NCBI GenBank assembly: GCA_951213105.1
Contig: OX578140.1
Location: forward strand, 28,024,862-28,088,861
Direction of reading: 5' to 3'
DNA: 64,000 bases
Source: Amaurobius ferox
Taxonomy: Eukaryota > Arthropoda > Arachnida > Araneae > Amaurobiidae
The translations under genes and the position numbers were made by a program. The notes beneath the pieces are model-generated. The model was not told the origin of the DNA, did no database searches, and saw only the letters and a list, made by a program, of their open reading frames with translations. Shown piece after piece: positions 49,382 through 62,222 of this stretch. Position 1 is the first letter of the stretch, and every line of letters starts with the position of its first letter.

Positions 49382-49619
49382 TACACGGGAAAAAAAAGTT
49401 TGAATCATTCATATATAGACCAGATATAGCGACAAAAGTTGCATAAATACAATTTACAAAAGAACTACGTTTAGACAAGGATGAACCATAAACAATTTTT
49501 TTAGTGTTTCAAAAATTTCAACAACAAAAGAACAGCATGTTAAATTACAATTAATTACAGAAATCGAACAAAAGGGGGGGGGGGGTTAGCAATCAAGCAT
49601 AATCCCAAAGAGGAAGACG

Positions 49620-49992
49620 TCAAAGATAACTTTGCAGAGACTTGAATTGCATGGAGTCGAGAATGAGTCTCCAAGCGTAACTCAAATTCATGACAGGGTC
49701 AAAATTACAAACGGACTCACGGTAAATATAAATAAAAAGGGATTCAAAAAGAAGAATATCACGAGGGTTATTACAACGCATCAAAAGGAAAGTCTTTTCA
49801 AAAAGAGGCTGAAAATTATCTTTAACAACAAATTGAGCAAGAGCCGTGGAAAGTTTACTATCCCTGACATCCCGAGCATGTTCTACTAAACGGATGCCAA
49901 CGGTGCGTTTAGTACTTCCAATATAAAATTTAAAATTACGGTGGACAACGGTGGGACGGTGGACAACAGGGGAACAACATACACCCCAACAA
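49620..49992 (-). pseudogene. GIY-YIG endonuclease domain of the Penelope-like element
   Basis: The minus-strand frame ending at TGA 49620-49622 contains NFKFYIGSTKRT (YIGST at 49911-49925), then RLVEHARDVRDSK, AQFVV and DILLFESLFIYIY. It matches GIY-YIG nucleases: the Y-IG motif, the Arg/Glu-His segment and the late Glu in FESL. The GIY half (GVYVVP) lies in another frame, so a frameshift separates them. An 18-base tandem duplication (ACGGTGGACAAC at 49938 and 49956) adds six codons just before the YIG strand. The domain nicks DNA to prime reverse transcription in active elements. Confidence 0.7.
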
Positions 49993-49996
49993 AGCT

Positions 49997-50470
49997 TTAA
50001 AAGTCATCCCTATCACCCTGTTTATCAGACCGAATACGGTTAAATAAAGAAGAAATATTAGAATGTGCAGGTCTGAAACCAAACTCAGAACAAAAATGGA
50101 TAAAGAGGCGGAAAATCGTAGGATTATATGGAAAACTAGACCTATAAGTCAAACGATCTATTAAGGCAATAAGTTTAGTATCAAAAAGGGTATATTTACG
50201 GCGAACTTGGTAGAAGACCTTATAAATAAACTCAAAGGAGTAGGCAGCCTCACGATCAAGGCCAAAAATAAATTCAATTTCATCACTTAAAGCAGAGATA
50301 GATGAACAAACATTAAAAGCGCGATTAAAATAGGCATAAAAAGAAGCTTCTGTAGAGGAAAGAGAATGGTAAGAATTAGCAGGAATTAGGGAAAAGTTGG
50401 TACGGCTCCTGTGGTTGTCATCCACATTGGTCCAAAGTCTAAATTGAGTTGGAATATGCTGACCATCCAA
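49997..50470 (-). pseudogene. reverse transcriptase C-terminal region of the Penelope-like element
   Basis: A 157-codon open frame on the minus strand. Motifs include FRLWTNVDDN, ANSYHSLSSTEASFYAYFNR, AFNVCSSISALSDEIEFI and YSFEFIYKV, corresponding to the Penelope RT segment after the palm (VYRKPT...YHPLSTKRA...NRAxxICS...E...GY). The last part (PYNPTIFRLF, FGFRPAHSN) is the connection to the nuclease. The ATG at 50470 is not the real start; homology continues upstream to about 50500. The frame ends at TAA 49997-49999, one frameshift before the GIY-YIG part. It is inactive without the YxDD core. Confidence 0.7.
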
Positions 50471-50525
50471 AGAACATCCACGGTAGCTCTAACGACCTAA
50501 TTAGGAAAAACTATTTCTTAAAGGA

Positions 50526-51305
50526 CTAGGGGGCTCTGCCCCCTACTCACTCCACTCGCGCAACCCCCCCGCCCTTCGGGAGGCTTAACCTCCTACTCTC
50601 TGCGCTCGCAGAACTCGCTTCAAATCTATCTTAAATAGAAATTCTACTTTCAAAAATATATTTTCTATCCATACTTATTTTCAACAGGAGGGAAAAACAG
50701 GGATTTTTCTTAGCCCAGGTAATCCAAAAAACTGAATTCCTTGATCATGCTCTCCCTTTGCGAGCTATTTCATGCCAAACTAAATTTTAAATCTGTAAAC
50801 AATTTATTTCGTCGTATTACCCTATTTTCTCTATAAGTGTATCAAATTTCATATTTTTGTTTGCTATAGTTTTTACGGTACGAGACAAAGAAATCATTGG
50901 ACTTGCCGATAAGAAAAAAAAAGTTCACTTCAGAAATGCATAAAAGTAAAATATCTCCAAAATTACATCGAAGTTAAAAAGGGGGCTCCATCCTGCAAAA
51001 CTACACCACCTGTGTATGTATCTGCCTGCAAAAATTCGTGGTTCTGCTATTGTTATTGTATCCAGGACGCGAACTCGCAACTCAAATATTATGTCGTTAA
51101 TTTTAACATTAAATATTTCTGAAACTACAATATATATCAAAAAATGGTTTATTTCAGTGTATTTTCCAAAGCTTATTCTACAAGTGTACCAAATTTCATA
51201 TTTTTATGTGCAACAGTTTCAGCGGTACGAAGCAAAGGATCTCGAGAAACGAGAAATTTGTCAAACAACGGCGGCGGCGTCAGCCACTTTTTTTTAATAT
51301 AGAGA
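50526..51305 (-). mobile_element. non-autonomous Helitron-like element, copy 1
   Basis: On the minus strand it starts TCTCTATATTAAAAAAAA and ends with a strong hairpin AGGGGGCAGAGCCCCCT overlapping a terminal CTAG (50526-50529 on the plus strand), followed by T. A TC start, a 3' hairpin and CTAG are Helitron marks. Inside, two diverged direct subrepeats share ATTTCATATTTTT and a GTACGA-AAAG block (about 50820-50900 and 51160-51245). No coding capacity. It is homologous to the inverted copy at 51809-53570. Confidence 0.6.
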
Positions 51306-51808
51306 GAAACCATATTTAAGGTGGTGCCATAAAAAGTAATAGGTCTGCCAAGATGAATTTACGAGAATTTTGAAAAATGCTTCATCACAGCTACAAACAC
51401 ATAAAAGGCATTCCTTCTCATGCATTTCAGGACTTACAAATGTTATTTAAGCTGAATTTTCCAAACCTAAAAGACTCAAACTCCATTTATTTGATGTTAA
51501 AAATGTGACGTATCACTTTTTTGCACGAATTCAAGAGGACATATGATCTTCTCCACTGAACTTTATTTGGAATTCTTTTGCACCAACTTTTCACTATTTG
51601 ATTATGGATAACAATATACCTCGTTTTTGGTAGTAATGAAACAAAATCATTCTTGTGGGTTATATTTTCTCGACTGTGTTATAAAGTGAGCAATAAGATT
51701 TCCTATCAGTTATAATGGTAAGGCTACTTTTATTCATTAGCTATTAATTTTATGTTAGGAATGAAAAAGAAAGCAAAAATTAAGCACTAAACCTTTGCAC
51801 TAAACTTA
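51306..51808. other. spacer between two head-to-head Helitron-like copies
   Basis: About 500 bases of AT-rich DNA with no recognised gene or repeat. It would be the loop of the large inverted repeat formed by the two copies. Confidence 0.5.
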
Positions 51809-53570
51809 TCTCTCTATATTAAAGAAAGTAGCTGACCCCCCCCCGCCTCTGACAATTTTCTCGTTTCTCGAGATTCGTTGTTTCGTACCACAAAAACTTT
51901 TGCATATAACATTATGAAATTTGGTGCACTTATAGAAAAAGCTATGGTAAATACGCTGAAATAAACCGTTTTTTGATATATATTCTAGTTTATGAAATAT
52001 TTAATGTCAAATACAAAATATTTGAGCTGCGAGTTCGCGTCCTGGATAGACTAACAATAGCTGTGAGACCAGAAATGGATCTCACATTTGATGAGACAGG
52101 TTTATATGTGTAATTTATTGTGGCCAAGACGACAAACAATACTGTAAGTCTGGATGGTGCCGGGTTTTACAACCCGTGAACCTAGAGGTCACAAAATCAT
52201 AAATTTAGGAGCGATATGACAGAGGGGGCCGAGCTGGCCCTTACGAGGATGTGTAACCACGCCATTGGATAAAGATTATCCAATGGAAAAGGATGCTTGT
52301 TATGTCAAAATCAATGCGGTAAATAGAAGAAAAGGGGGAGTGACACCCCGAGGGAGGAATATGGCCACAACCGGTGGCTTGAGAACGACACTGAAAACTA
52401 ATAATAAGATATGAGATGTGACTAAAGAAGGTGTTCGACACTATCGGTGTTCGACACTATGAGCAACGAGGTATTAGATGGTGAGGTAATATTATGATAA
52501 AACAGACACGACTTGTATTATTAACATAGTGACATTAGATGGTGATATGAAAGTATGACTTGTGAGGATAATAAGAGAAAGCAATAAGTGCGAGTGTGCG
52601 CGCCATGAGTAAAAGTTATCGTCGATATCACGAGTCGGTGAAAGAATACTGCGAGTTATTTCGGTGAGATAATCGGCAACTTACGTGGCGGCAACAAAAC
52701 CCAAGACAGACTTGAAGGTTTGTGCCCATCATTAATCAAAGGTCATAGATACATTTTAAGTAAATTTGATAGTACTGGTCTCATATAGCCCCTCTGCCCC
52801 AATAATTAATGAGAAGAATTGTTGTAAGGCATTTAAGTGATAATATGATAAATTGTTCTAATTGAGTAGTTAAATATTTATGTTTTTTAATAAATGTTAT
52901 TTTTAATGTTAAATTGGTGTCATCATTTTGGTAAAATATTAATGAATAATTCCTGTACAGGACTCACACAGAGGTTAAATAATTGGAGGGTTATTGCAAA
53001 ACACAACGCACAACAACGTAATGATAAATAATGTTAATCATAATTTCAGTTCATTTGCTTTCTTTCGGTTGCCACAATAGCAAGACCACGAATTTTTGCA
53101 GACAGGTACCTACATGAGTAAATTTTTGCAGGACGGAGCCCCTTCTCTTAATTTCGATGTAATTTTTTAGATATTTTAATTTCTATGCACTTCTGAAGTG
53201 AACATTTTTTTCGTATCGGCACGTCTAGCGATTTCTCAGTCTCGTACCGTAATAACGTAGCATACAAAAATATGAAATTTGGTATATTTATAGTAAAATA
53301 ATAGGGTAACATGATGAAATAAACGTTTTATCGATTTAAACTTTAGTTCGACATAAAATAGCTCGCGAAGCGAGCAAGAAATTCAGTGTTTGGATTCTCT
53401 GTGCTAAGAAAATCCCTGTTCTTCCCTCCTGACGAAAATAGGCAGCTGTAGAAAATATATTTTTGAAAGTAGAATTTTTAGGAAAGATAGATATGAAGCG
53501 AGAAGGGAGTAGGAGACGAAGCCACCCCGAGGTGTTTGCTCGAGCGGAGCAAGCATGGGGCAGAGCATAA
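51809..53570 (+). mobile_element. non-autonomous Helitron-like element, copy 2, split by a solo LTR
   Basis: It starts TCTCTCTATATTAAAG after an A and matches the inverse of copy 1 throughout, resuming after the LTR at AAGACCACGAATTTTTGCAG. Without the LTR it is about 0.74 kb. The 3' end has decayed: GGGGCAGAGC is retained but the hairpin arm and CTAG are lost. Confidence 0.6.
52062..53076 (+). mobile_element. solo LTR with 5-bp TSD ATAGC
   Basis: Begins TGTGAGACCAG and ends GGTTGCCACA, flanked by ATAGC at 52057-52061 and 53077-53081. It interrupts Helitron-like copy 2, whose uninterrupted order is shown by copy 1, so both boundaries are certain. It is the same family as the solo LTR at 2785-3711: shared TGTGAGACCAGAAAT start, CATTGG block, CAGGACTCACAC and AATAATTGGAGGGTT. 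Confidence 0.92.
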
Positions 53571-53599
53571 TAAGATGTAAGTAATAAAAATAAGAACAT

Positions 53600-55390
53600 C
53601 CAGAGAAGTAAATTATAATATCACTGATGAATGCAAACTGCAGTGTCAATAAAGTGTCAATAAAAATGCAAAATTAAAACAATAATTAAGAGCTCAAATA
53701 TGCAATCCTACATCTGCTTCTCAAACAATCGAATCTCGTCTAAATATGAAAGAGGCCATGTGATTCACATCTGTTGTTTGATGACAGACCCTTTAGGAAG
53801 GACATTGCCCCTTACTAGATTCTTGACTTTGAATATGGTACTATTTGTACTGCGAACCGTTTTATATTTATTAGTAATATAATATATTTATCTGTCAATC
53901 CGAAAATCAATGCTTTGTCATGACTGATGAGCTATTACAACATTTTTGATTAGCGTACATATTTCGTTTTGCACGGCACAACTTAATTAAGTTATCCAGT
54001 TTATTGTTCACCATATGATATTCTTATTACATTACCTTCAATACGTATGTAATATATATAAAGATAAAGTACGTTGGGAGGCGAAGGGACCAAATACAAC
54101 GATTGATCTACATATTTAAGCATCGGATATTTTTTCTATGATCTCTCTCTCGCCAGTACGCATATTTCTGTGCAAAGTATATAGAATTAAGTGAATGGAA
54201 TTTGGGTACTCTTGTTTCAATTAAAGAACACCAAGAGCTTCTTGATTTTCGACGAGTTTAAGTAAGGTAAAGATTTTCACATTTTAAACTTGAAAACAAT
54301 TATCAAAAGTTAGAACGAACTTCCAGGTGTTTGCCGTATCGCATATAAGCTCCCGCTACTTGAATACTATATTTACAGATAACACAATTCAGTTTTATTA
54401 AAGTCCTAGACTGTCACCAAATTTGCATGCATGATATCCGCTAAGTAAAAAAATAATCTGTAGGAAATGAACGTGGCAATAGCACATGACGATAGATATT
54501 AGATCGTATCGGCAACTGGAAGGCTGGTAGCATAGAAATATGCATACAAAACCATTCTTGCTATTATAGCAAATGTACTTCTGTACAGATGAACAGTTTA
54601 AGAAGCGTGCAGAGCCATTGAATTCCGGATTAACAACAGCTTATTTCATTAAGTTTTGTTAATCTGTAAGTAAAATAATGTGTAAACAAATCAGAGTTTT
54701 TAATTTTACTTTCAACTTGTAAGATACAAAGAAAAATCATAATATTTTTTCTTGTGGAATACATGATTTAATGGATCCTTTATCCCTAAAAATATCTGTT
54801 CAGAGAAAATGCATATCATGTCAATGGAATATCTGGATCTTTCGTGAAGGCTATATGCCAACCAACATAGAAGCTAGTGTGATTGTAGAAAGATAAAAAT
54901 GTCGTTAGATTTCCATTTATGCCATTTATTTCTTTTGGGAAGGAAATCATTTGGTCATATCTCACTGGGACATTTTACTTTCTTCTCACCTATTTAGAAT
55001 GATATAATGGGTATACCGATCGCCCATAAACTTCATATCTCAATTTTTACTTTCCATATTGCTCTACAGAAGAAATACTGTTTTCCCGAAAATTTCCGGA
55101 TTCCATATTTTAACGGAAGAGCACGTTTTATGATGCCTTCTTAATAACCACTATATTAAATGTCTTGATGGTTGGGTAATGGGAGAAGCACCATACGCGA
55201 TGTGCCTATAATCTTTACTAATATTCATGCATCTAAATGTGCATCTAAATAAGTAAATAAATAAGTAAATCATATATTTACAGGATTAAGTAGAAAATAC
55301 AGGGAAAAAGCTTCAAAATACAAAATTTACAAAAAAATATAATTTTAGTAACTACTCGTGGGGTTATAATCATGGAACATCTCAACAAGT
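53600..55390. other. unassigned AT-rich DNA
   Basis: No gene, element end or repeat is recognised in this stretch. Confidence 0.35.
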
Positions 55391-55392
55391 TT

Positions 55393-55430
55393 GTAAGTTT
55401 GTGTTACGGATCGGTAAGTTTGTGTTACGG
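55393..55430. repeat. 21-bp tandem duplication
   Basis: GTAAGTTTGTGTTACGG occurs at 55393 and 55414. Confidence 0.8.
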
Positions 55431-55464
55431 TTTTGAGAATTCTCAGGGATTTTAAAAGAAACCT

Positions 55465-55960
55465 TTAATGTAGCAAAGTATTTTGAGTAGGATAGGATGT
55501 TGCACGAGTAACAAAGACACTGCTTGAGTTGACCACGTACACTTTGGAGCTACTGTCATTCGTCTGGGGAGTAAACTTTTCAACAGAAAACCTTTTAGAA
55601 AAGTTTGCAAAACTCGAAAAGTTTAGACTATTTGTGGTCCCGGGAGGATTACAAATATTCCCGGAGTGATCCTTAATGCAATTTACACATTTTTGTGGTT
55701 GGTCCTTGAGTTTTACACTCACTTGGGGAGCACACAGTTCCTCATTCAAATATTTGGGTTCAAGTTACAGCAGTCAGGGCTGTGATTAAGTTGTTTTTCA
55801 ATTCTTATGCTCCTAAATTGGGCTATCCTGATTTTTTAAAACCCTTCTGTAGCAATAGCCTTCTTAAGGGCTCCTGACACAGTATTTGAGTGTAATCCTG
55901 TTAAATATCGAGTATGTCCTGACCTCTTTTCAAACAATGTAAGGAATAAGTTAGTTCATC
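55465..55960 (-). pseudogene. possible LINE ORF1 / gag zinc-finger remnant
   Basis: A 94-codon minus frame (55749-55465) begins MNEELCAPQVSV and contains QPQKCVNCIKDHSGNIC, like the last CCHC knuckle of jockey-type LINE ORF1 proteins (PxxCVNCxGxHxAxxxxC). Here the spacing is imperfect: CVNC-x3-H-x4-C. Upstream on the same strand, GHTRYLTGLHSN could be the remains of an earlier knuckle. No endonuclease or RT follows. Resemblance is weak. Confidence 0.3.
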
Positions 55961-56600
55961 TACATTTATGCATGTATACTAGAAAATGTACTTGGAGATG
56001 CCCGGGATTTAAAATGAGCGGCCGTGATGCAGCCGTGTGTGCACTCATGCAATATAATTTTATTTATTTTTTGTTAAAAGTGAACGCATTGTTATAACGT
56101 TATTTGTTTTCCATAGATTCATTGTGAGTTTCAGTATATTGTTTATTAGTATTTTGTCTCTTAAATCCCGGATAACACCGGTTCATTTTCTATTAATAAA
56201 TGATACAAATGAGGATGGAAATAAGTGACACCAATGGAATTTTTATTGGTGTCACTAAGTGTTAAAAATAGAAGTAAAGCAAACTTAAAACTATAAATTT
56301 TAAAATACTTAGGGACACGAAATCTGAAATATATACATATAAGTTTCATTCTGATAATTATCGTGAAGCAAATCTCTTTTCGATCAAACGGAATGAAATT
56401 GTTTCCGGAAAAAAGATGATCTGTATTCCACAAATGAATTCACTGGAATTTAACATTGAATTCCAAGTTTCACCAATGAATAGTGTACCCATAATGAATG
56501 AAAAATCTATAAATGCATTACTGCTGTAATTTTAAATTTATTTAATGAACGCCGATTTTCGTTTCATGTTATAACACGAGATGGCGCAATCAGCTATCGT
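55961..56600. other. unassigned AT-rich DNA
   Basis: No gene or repeat recognised; frames of up to 90 codons have no family features. Confidence 0.3.
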
Positions 56601-56619
56601 GCTATAGAATCTATTGTAC

Positions 56620-56824
56620 AAATCATCCGTGAACGGAAAGCTTCAACTTAAAATAGCTGAAAAACTAATTAGATATTTTAAAAAATCTCACCGACGCGTA
56701 TCGTCCCGAGTCTTGAAGTACATGCACACCAAATTTCACGTTTGTACAACGTTTAAATTTTTCGCTACAGACGACAGAGACAGACATACAGACAACTTCC
56801 TTTATTATTATAAAAGATTATGTT
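56620..56824 (-). mobile_element. Helitron-like 5' end fragment
   Basis: On the minus strand AATCTTTTATAATAATAAAG is followed by TTGTCTGTATGTCTGTCTCT and AAATTTGGTGTGCATGTAC, the layout (TCTnTATA-rich start, CTGTCTG run, then a 'gaaatttggt' block) shared with the element at 59529. No 3' end was found. Confidence 0.35.
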
Positions 56825-59528
56825 ACGATAATTGAAAACCAAATGCGAACTATCGCTATTAAATTTTATGTATAGATACAAAATATGTACATAAAAAACA
56901 TATTTAGAAATTTGCAAGATCGATATAATCGAAATTTAAGTTTTTCACATTATTTTATATTATGGATAAAAAGGATAATTTCCTTAATGATGGTGACAGC
57001 GTCTTCAATGCCATATAAGAAGATTTGAACGTAAGAATTATTGAACTATGGATGTAAATGACATTAAAATAGTATAAATTAGCATAATTATTGTCAGATG
57101 AATCCAATCCATCAGCGTCGTTGAGCTTTTGCCAACTTCAAAAATGATCTTGAAAATAATTCTTAAAATGAATATTCTTGAAAATTTTGTAAAAACAAAT
57201 TCTAAAAGGAATATTTTACAAAACGCAATACACTTTTTTGATATAATTAGCTCTCGTCAACGATCATCCCAGTCACTGTTTATAAAGCTTCTAATAACTT
57301 TCTTGAAGTACGTCTGCTATTTATAAACCCGCTGCGTGGGCGCATGTAATACAAGTATGCAATCCTATTTCTCAATATGAATACATGCGAAAGTCGGATA
57401 CAGCCTTACCCTAAAGATAATATACTTTCCTCAGCACTGAAACGAGCGATGGAAACATAAAGTCCTTTAATGAACATCAAAGTTCTTTAAACCCCCAAAG
57501 ACCTTTGATGGGAAAGGGGAAAAGGAGATAATAAAACCTTTGAAGCTGCATATGTTTAAAGTATATCCCTGTATAAAGTTAAAATAAATATTTATAATTT
57601 TCTCTTAGTAAGGTGTAACTAAAGTATTGTTTTCCGTAAGTTTTTGAATATTCGAAATTTTGACAAATATACACGTTTAAAATCCTCCTGCACGCATTTC
57701 GAATACTTTCTGAAAATACCCGCGTGTATGTTGATGTAGAACAAGATAAACTTTCCGATAATTCTCATAGCTAAAACGACTTATTCAAATCACTTATTTT
57801 AATAGTTTAGTAACATTAATTCCTTTGGGAAACAATGATAATTCCCGAAACAATAACATTAGTGAATACTGTATATGAGGGAAAATGTAAATATGATCTA
57901 CTCAGATAGTTAATGATACGAAAATAGCCTGCATTATCACAGATAAGTCAAACGCATCCAATTCATCGTCGTCAATGAGCTGTTCGCTACTTTAAAATAA
58001 AGAACAACAACTTTTAAACAAATTTACGAAACATTTAAAAACAAAATTTAGAAACGGAATCTAAAAATAGTATATATATTTTGTATTTCTGGTAATTATT
58101 GTGATACAAGTGGAACAGAGCATCATGTTAGCTGACCAAGTGAAACTGCTCTTGAATTTTATTAGTTTACCCTTACGTTTCTTAGCAAATAAACAGAGAC
58201 GTGCACTTATTGAAATTCTGAGTAGGTAAGCATGAAGAACAGGTAGGGGCATTTTCTGTGTCTTCTCCTTTAGACGCTGCCTGTTAGCCGTCTCTCCATA
58301 GTAAACGGTGATTTGCGTAGGGACAACGTTCTGCGATAGATGGCGCTACATCGGTTGAATACCGTTATACGGCTTAATATTGAAAATGGATATAAAAGTG
58401 CTTGAAATAGGATTTAATATTTAATTTACAATCATGAAGTATGCGAAATCAAAGGTATAAAAACACGAGGGCATAGTGAAACTAGGTGGACGACGTTTTT
58501 TATTGGTTACACAAAAGAAAAAAATATATTTATGATCTAATTTTTTTTTTAATTTAGTTTTAAGATTTTTCTTTCCTTACAATTCTTTTGATAATAATTT
58601 CTTTATGAGAAAAGAAATTACAAACACCACAAGCCAGGAGACTTGAAGAAAGAATTATAATCCTTATAATATCTCACAAACCCACTTTGTAATTAAAGAA
58701 AAAATACTTACTTGAAATTAAAGGGCTTCAAACATTTAACAAAACCACAACAAATTGAAATTTTACATGCATTTAATATATGAATCCTTCATCAAAAATT
58801 TATATGTAAGTTAAATTATAAAAATCATAGAAAAATGACTTGATAATAAATTTGTAATAAAGTGTAAATTTATTCTTTAATGAATTTTCATGTTTTTATA
58901 TGAAGATATTTAATATTCCAAATAATTTTTCAATGAATTTTTTATTTTAATTTTTAATCATGGATATACACTTCATGAAATACATATGCAATATTTCAAT
59001 TTGTTGTATATCTGCTAAGTGTTCTAAGTTCTTTTATTTCCTGCAGAAAGTTTTTTTCTATGTAAAGTACATTAAGAGTGGCAGAGCTAAATACGCATTT
59101 CTCCTATTGAAATGCATATAATTATTACATGAGTATAGATTATGTATGATCCCCCCTCCCTTCCCAGGGATGCAAAATATGTAGGAATGTGTAAACGAGG
59201 TTCCCAGGAAATCGAAGCAGTCATGGGGAAATGTATACTGAAGATACCATATGTAAACAACTTATGTAAAGGAAGAAACAGATATGTGAAATAAACTATT
59301 ATTATAACATATTTCCAGTCATGTACAATCATTTTACATTTTATTTATTTTTCTCTTATCTACCGTTTATTATACCTATATACAGTGTGAAGGTTACAGG
59401 TTAAAATCGTGAGATTTAAGCACCTGAACCCCCCACCCCCCGGAAAAAAAAGATAAAACAATAATAATAAATCCCTTTTATGGAAAATCTATAATTTTTG
59501 ACAATTTTTTTCAATAAAATGAAACAAA
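56825..59528. other. unassigned AT-rich DNA
   Basis: About 2.7 kb in which I recognise no gene or element boundary. Frames of 60-80 codons (for example 59087-59332, minus) show no domain. Confidence 0.35.
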
Positions 59529-59551
59529 TCTATATAAATAAAAATGAAAAT

Positions 59552-59582
<31 letters not shown>

Positions 59583-61339
59583 ACACACCATCACGGGAGA
59601 ACGGCTGAACCGAATTTGATGAAATTTTGTGGGTAGCCCAGAAATAGCCCCACTTAAAATTATATCCGTGTGTTGAGTTTCTACGACCAGTGGTTCTCGA
59701 GATATTAGTAAAAAACGTAATTTTCGTTTGTCTCATCATCACGGAAAAACGGCTGAACCGAATTTAATGAAATTTGGTGAATAACCTTGAAATATCCCCC
59801 CATAAATTTTGTCCAAGTTTCGAGTTTCTAAGACCTGGGGTTGTCGAGATATTAATGAAAAACGGAACTTTTTCCTAGGAGTTCTACTCCCTAACTCCGT
59901 GGTTTATCCAAACGAAAAGCTTGAAAATCGTTTGAAAGTGAATTAAAATTTAATCTCTGAGTTTGATGGGAGATTTTTTGCGATAATTAGTCACTTTCTG
60001 AAAACATGAACAAGCTTTTACGGAACAATGAGAAGTATAGAGAAATCAAAATCGTTATTTAATTTCGCAGTTTATGTTATAAGACATGACATATTTAACA
60101 TGTTATAAGATTCTATCTTATATCATGTTACTCAGAAACGCAATTAAATTAAATCTGTCTGTTAATTTTAATAATTATTTTTTCGATTTGAATAATAAAT
60201 AAATGGATATAAAAATATATTTTAGAAAAGAACGATTTGATTTTTCTTATAGCATTTTTGACTGGATAATATCAATTACGGTCTTCAGGTTTAAAAATTA
60301 TTATTATTTATATTTTCGGGGATTATTGATTCAAGGATTATTGATATTTTCAAGATATTATGCAATTATTTTATTATGACAAAAATTGTTTAAACTCATA
60401 TATTGTATGTTGTACGAATCTTCTACAAATACACGTGTATATCTTTTAATCTACGAGAATATAAGTAGTACAGGTATATTGACATATGTTTTGATATATA
60501 TTGGCATATATTGGAATCAATTACGACCTTCTGGTATAAAGAGTACGGATATTATTGATGTTTTCAATTTATTACGTCATCTCTCTTATTTTGGCAAATA
60601 TTTTTGAGACGCATATTGTAATACGGGTAATCTTCTACTAACACATTGGCATATTTTCTGATCTGCGACAATATAATTAGTACGGGGTTGCATATATTCA
60701 TTCAATTCCTATTTTTTCTTCTGTAAATTTGCTTACAAAAGGGGGCAGGATGTTTTATTCTTCAGATCTGATCGTGAAGATAATTTTGCATAGTGAGAAC
60801 ATATATTCTTAAACTTCTCTTTAGGAGCAATAAATTTAATATTTTAACAGAATTTGCACATGATTGCGAACTTTAAGTTTCTTTAAATTATACACTCCGT
60901 ACGAATAACGGGTGTGCTGTTAGTGGTTAATAAATTTTAACATTTTAGGAGGATATATCATGTTGCTCGGCATCGCAATTAAATTAAATGTGTTTGTTAA
61001 TGTTTTTATTATTTTTTTTCGATTTAAATAATAAATAAATGGCTAAATGGATATAAAAGTATATCTTATGAATGGACGGTTTGATTTTTCTTTTAATTAT
61101 ATTAATTGCTGACTGCGTACATCAATTTCATTTATTTTGGCAAAGAGTTTTCAAGCTTATATCGTATTTAGCTACTAAACTCATATATTGTGTTTAGCCA
61201 ATAAATTCATATAGCCGATTGTTGAAACAGAAAAAGAGTAGAGCGGGTATATTTTCTAATACCATTGTAGTGTTTTCATTTAGTATATTGAAACGGGATA
61301 AGAATGTTTCATTCAGATCTGCAAATTCAAAGCTACGAA

Positions 61340-61815
61340 TTTGGAGGGATATCGCTAATTTGACAACTTTTCTTAAACTTTGCCAAATTGACGGAAATGT
61401 CGCCAAATTGATATAAATGACACACAAACAGCTGCCATAAACCTTCGGGTTGGTCGTGTGGCTTGGGTCTTCTATATATCAATGAATTTTTTTTTTGTTT
61501 TGTTAGAAGAGAGTACTGAAATGATGTTTGGTTAGCATTTCTCTGTCAGACCAACCATCCTACTTAGTAATACATTCAGCGAATTTTTAAAATGTCACCA
61601 AATTGATAAAAATGTTTTCAAATCTATAAAAATATCTTGAAATTGATAAAATTGCGCTACATAAATGATATTAATTGTTTTTTGTTAGAGGATAGTATTG
61701 TGATGATATTTCGTCAATTTGTCGCAAAGTGGAACTGTCAGTTCTACAGTCCCACTTGGCGATAAATTTGGCGATTTTTTAAAATGTCGCTAATTTGACG
61801 AAACTGTCGCCAAAT
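61340..61815 (+). repeat. GGCGA/TCGCC motif cluster inside the Helitron
   Basis: Words of the kind TCGCCAAATTG, TTTGGCGATT and AAATGTCGC recur with about 30-bp spacing, resembling the cluster in family H (14388-14475). Confidence 0.5.
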
Positions 61816-62151
61816 GTTCCATAGAAATATAACTATATAGACGATATTTTTTCTACCAATTTATTTGAAGCAAATGATATCATGTCGCTTAGCAACGGAT
61901 TTAAATCCAATGTGTTTATGCGGCAGACGATTTTTATTAAATCCTTTCCGATTTGAATAATGAAGATATATATGTATATAAAATAAATTTCATTGTCATT
62001 TCATTTTGGACTGGATAATATCAATTATACTCTTCAGGTTTAAACATTATTATTATTGATATTTTCCGGAATTATTGATTCAGGGATTATTGATATTTTT
62101 AAGTTATTACGCCATTGTTTTATTGCGGCAAAAATTGCTGACACACGCATA

Positions 62152-62222
62152 TTGTACGTTGTACTGCACTAGGAATACTGCACTAGTACGTTGTACTGCA
62201 CTAGTACGTTGTACTGCTTCTA
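62152..62222 (+). repeat. short tandem duplication TACGTTGTACTGCACTAG
   Basis: The 18-base word occurs three times within 70 bases with one imperfect junction. Confidence 0.8.

Larger units (their letters stand above)
49270..50510 (-). mobile_element. Penelope-like element, 5'-truncated
   Basis: The minus strand carries, in order, the end of a Penelope-type reverse transcriptase, a GIY-YIG endonuclease and a 3' untranslated region with a hammerhead ribozyme-like motif at 49340-49381. This order is characteristic of Penelope-like elements. The upstream RT palm and fingers are missing because the copy stops near 50510, just beside a Helitron end at 50526. A poly-G tract lies at 49574-49586. 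The coding region is frameshifted, so it is inactive. Confidence 0.75.

Noticed and set aside
49632..49889. 85-codon frame on the plus strand
   Set aside because: Antisense to the GIY-YIG nuclease remnant, whose motifs are clear on the minus strand.
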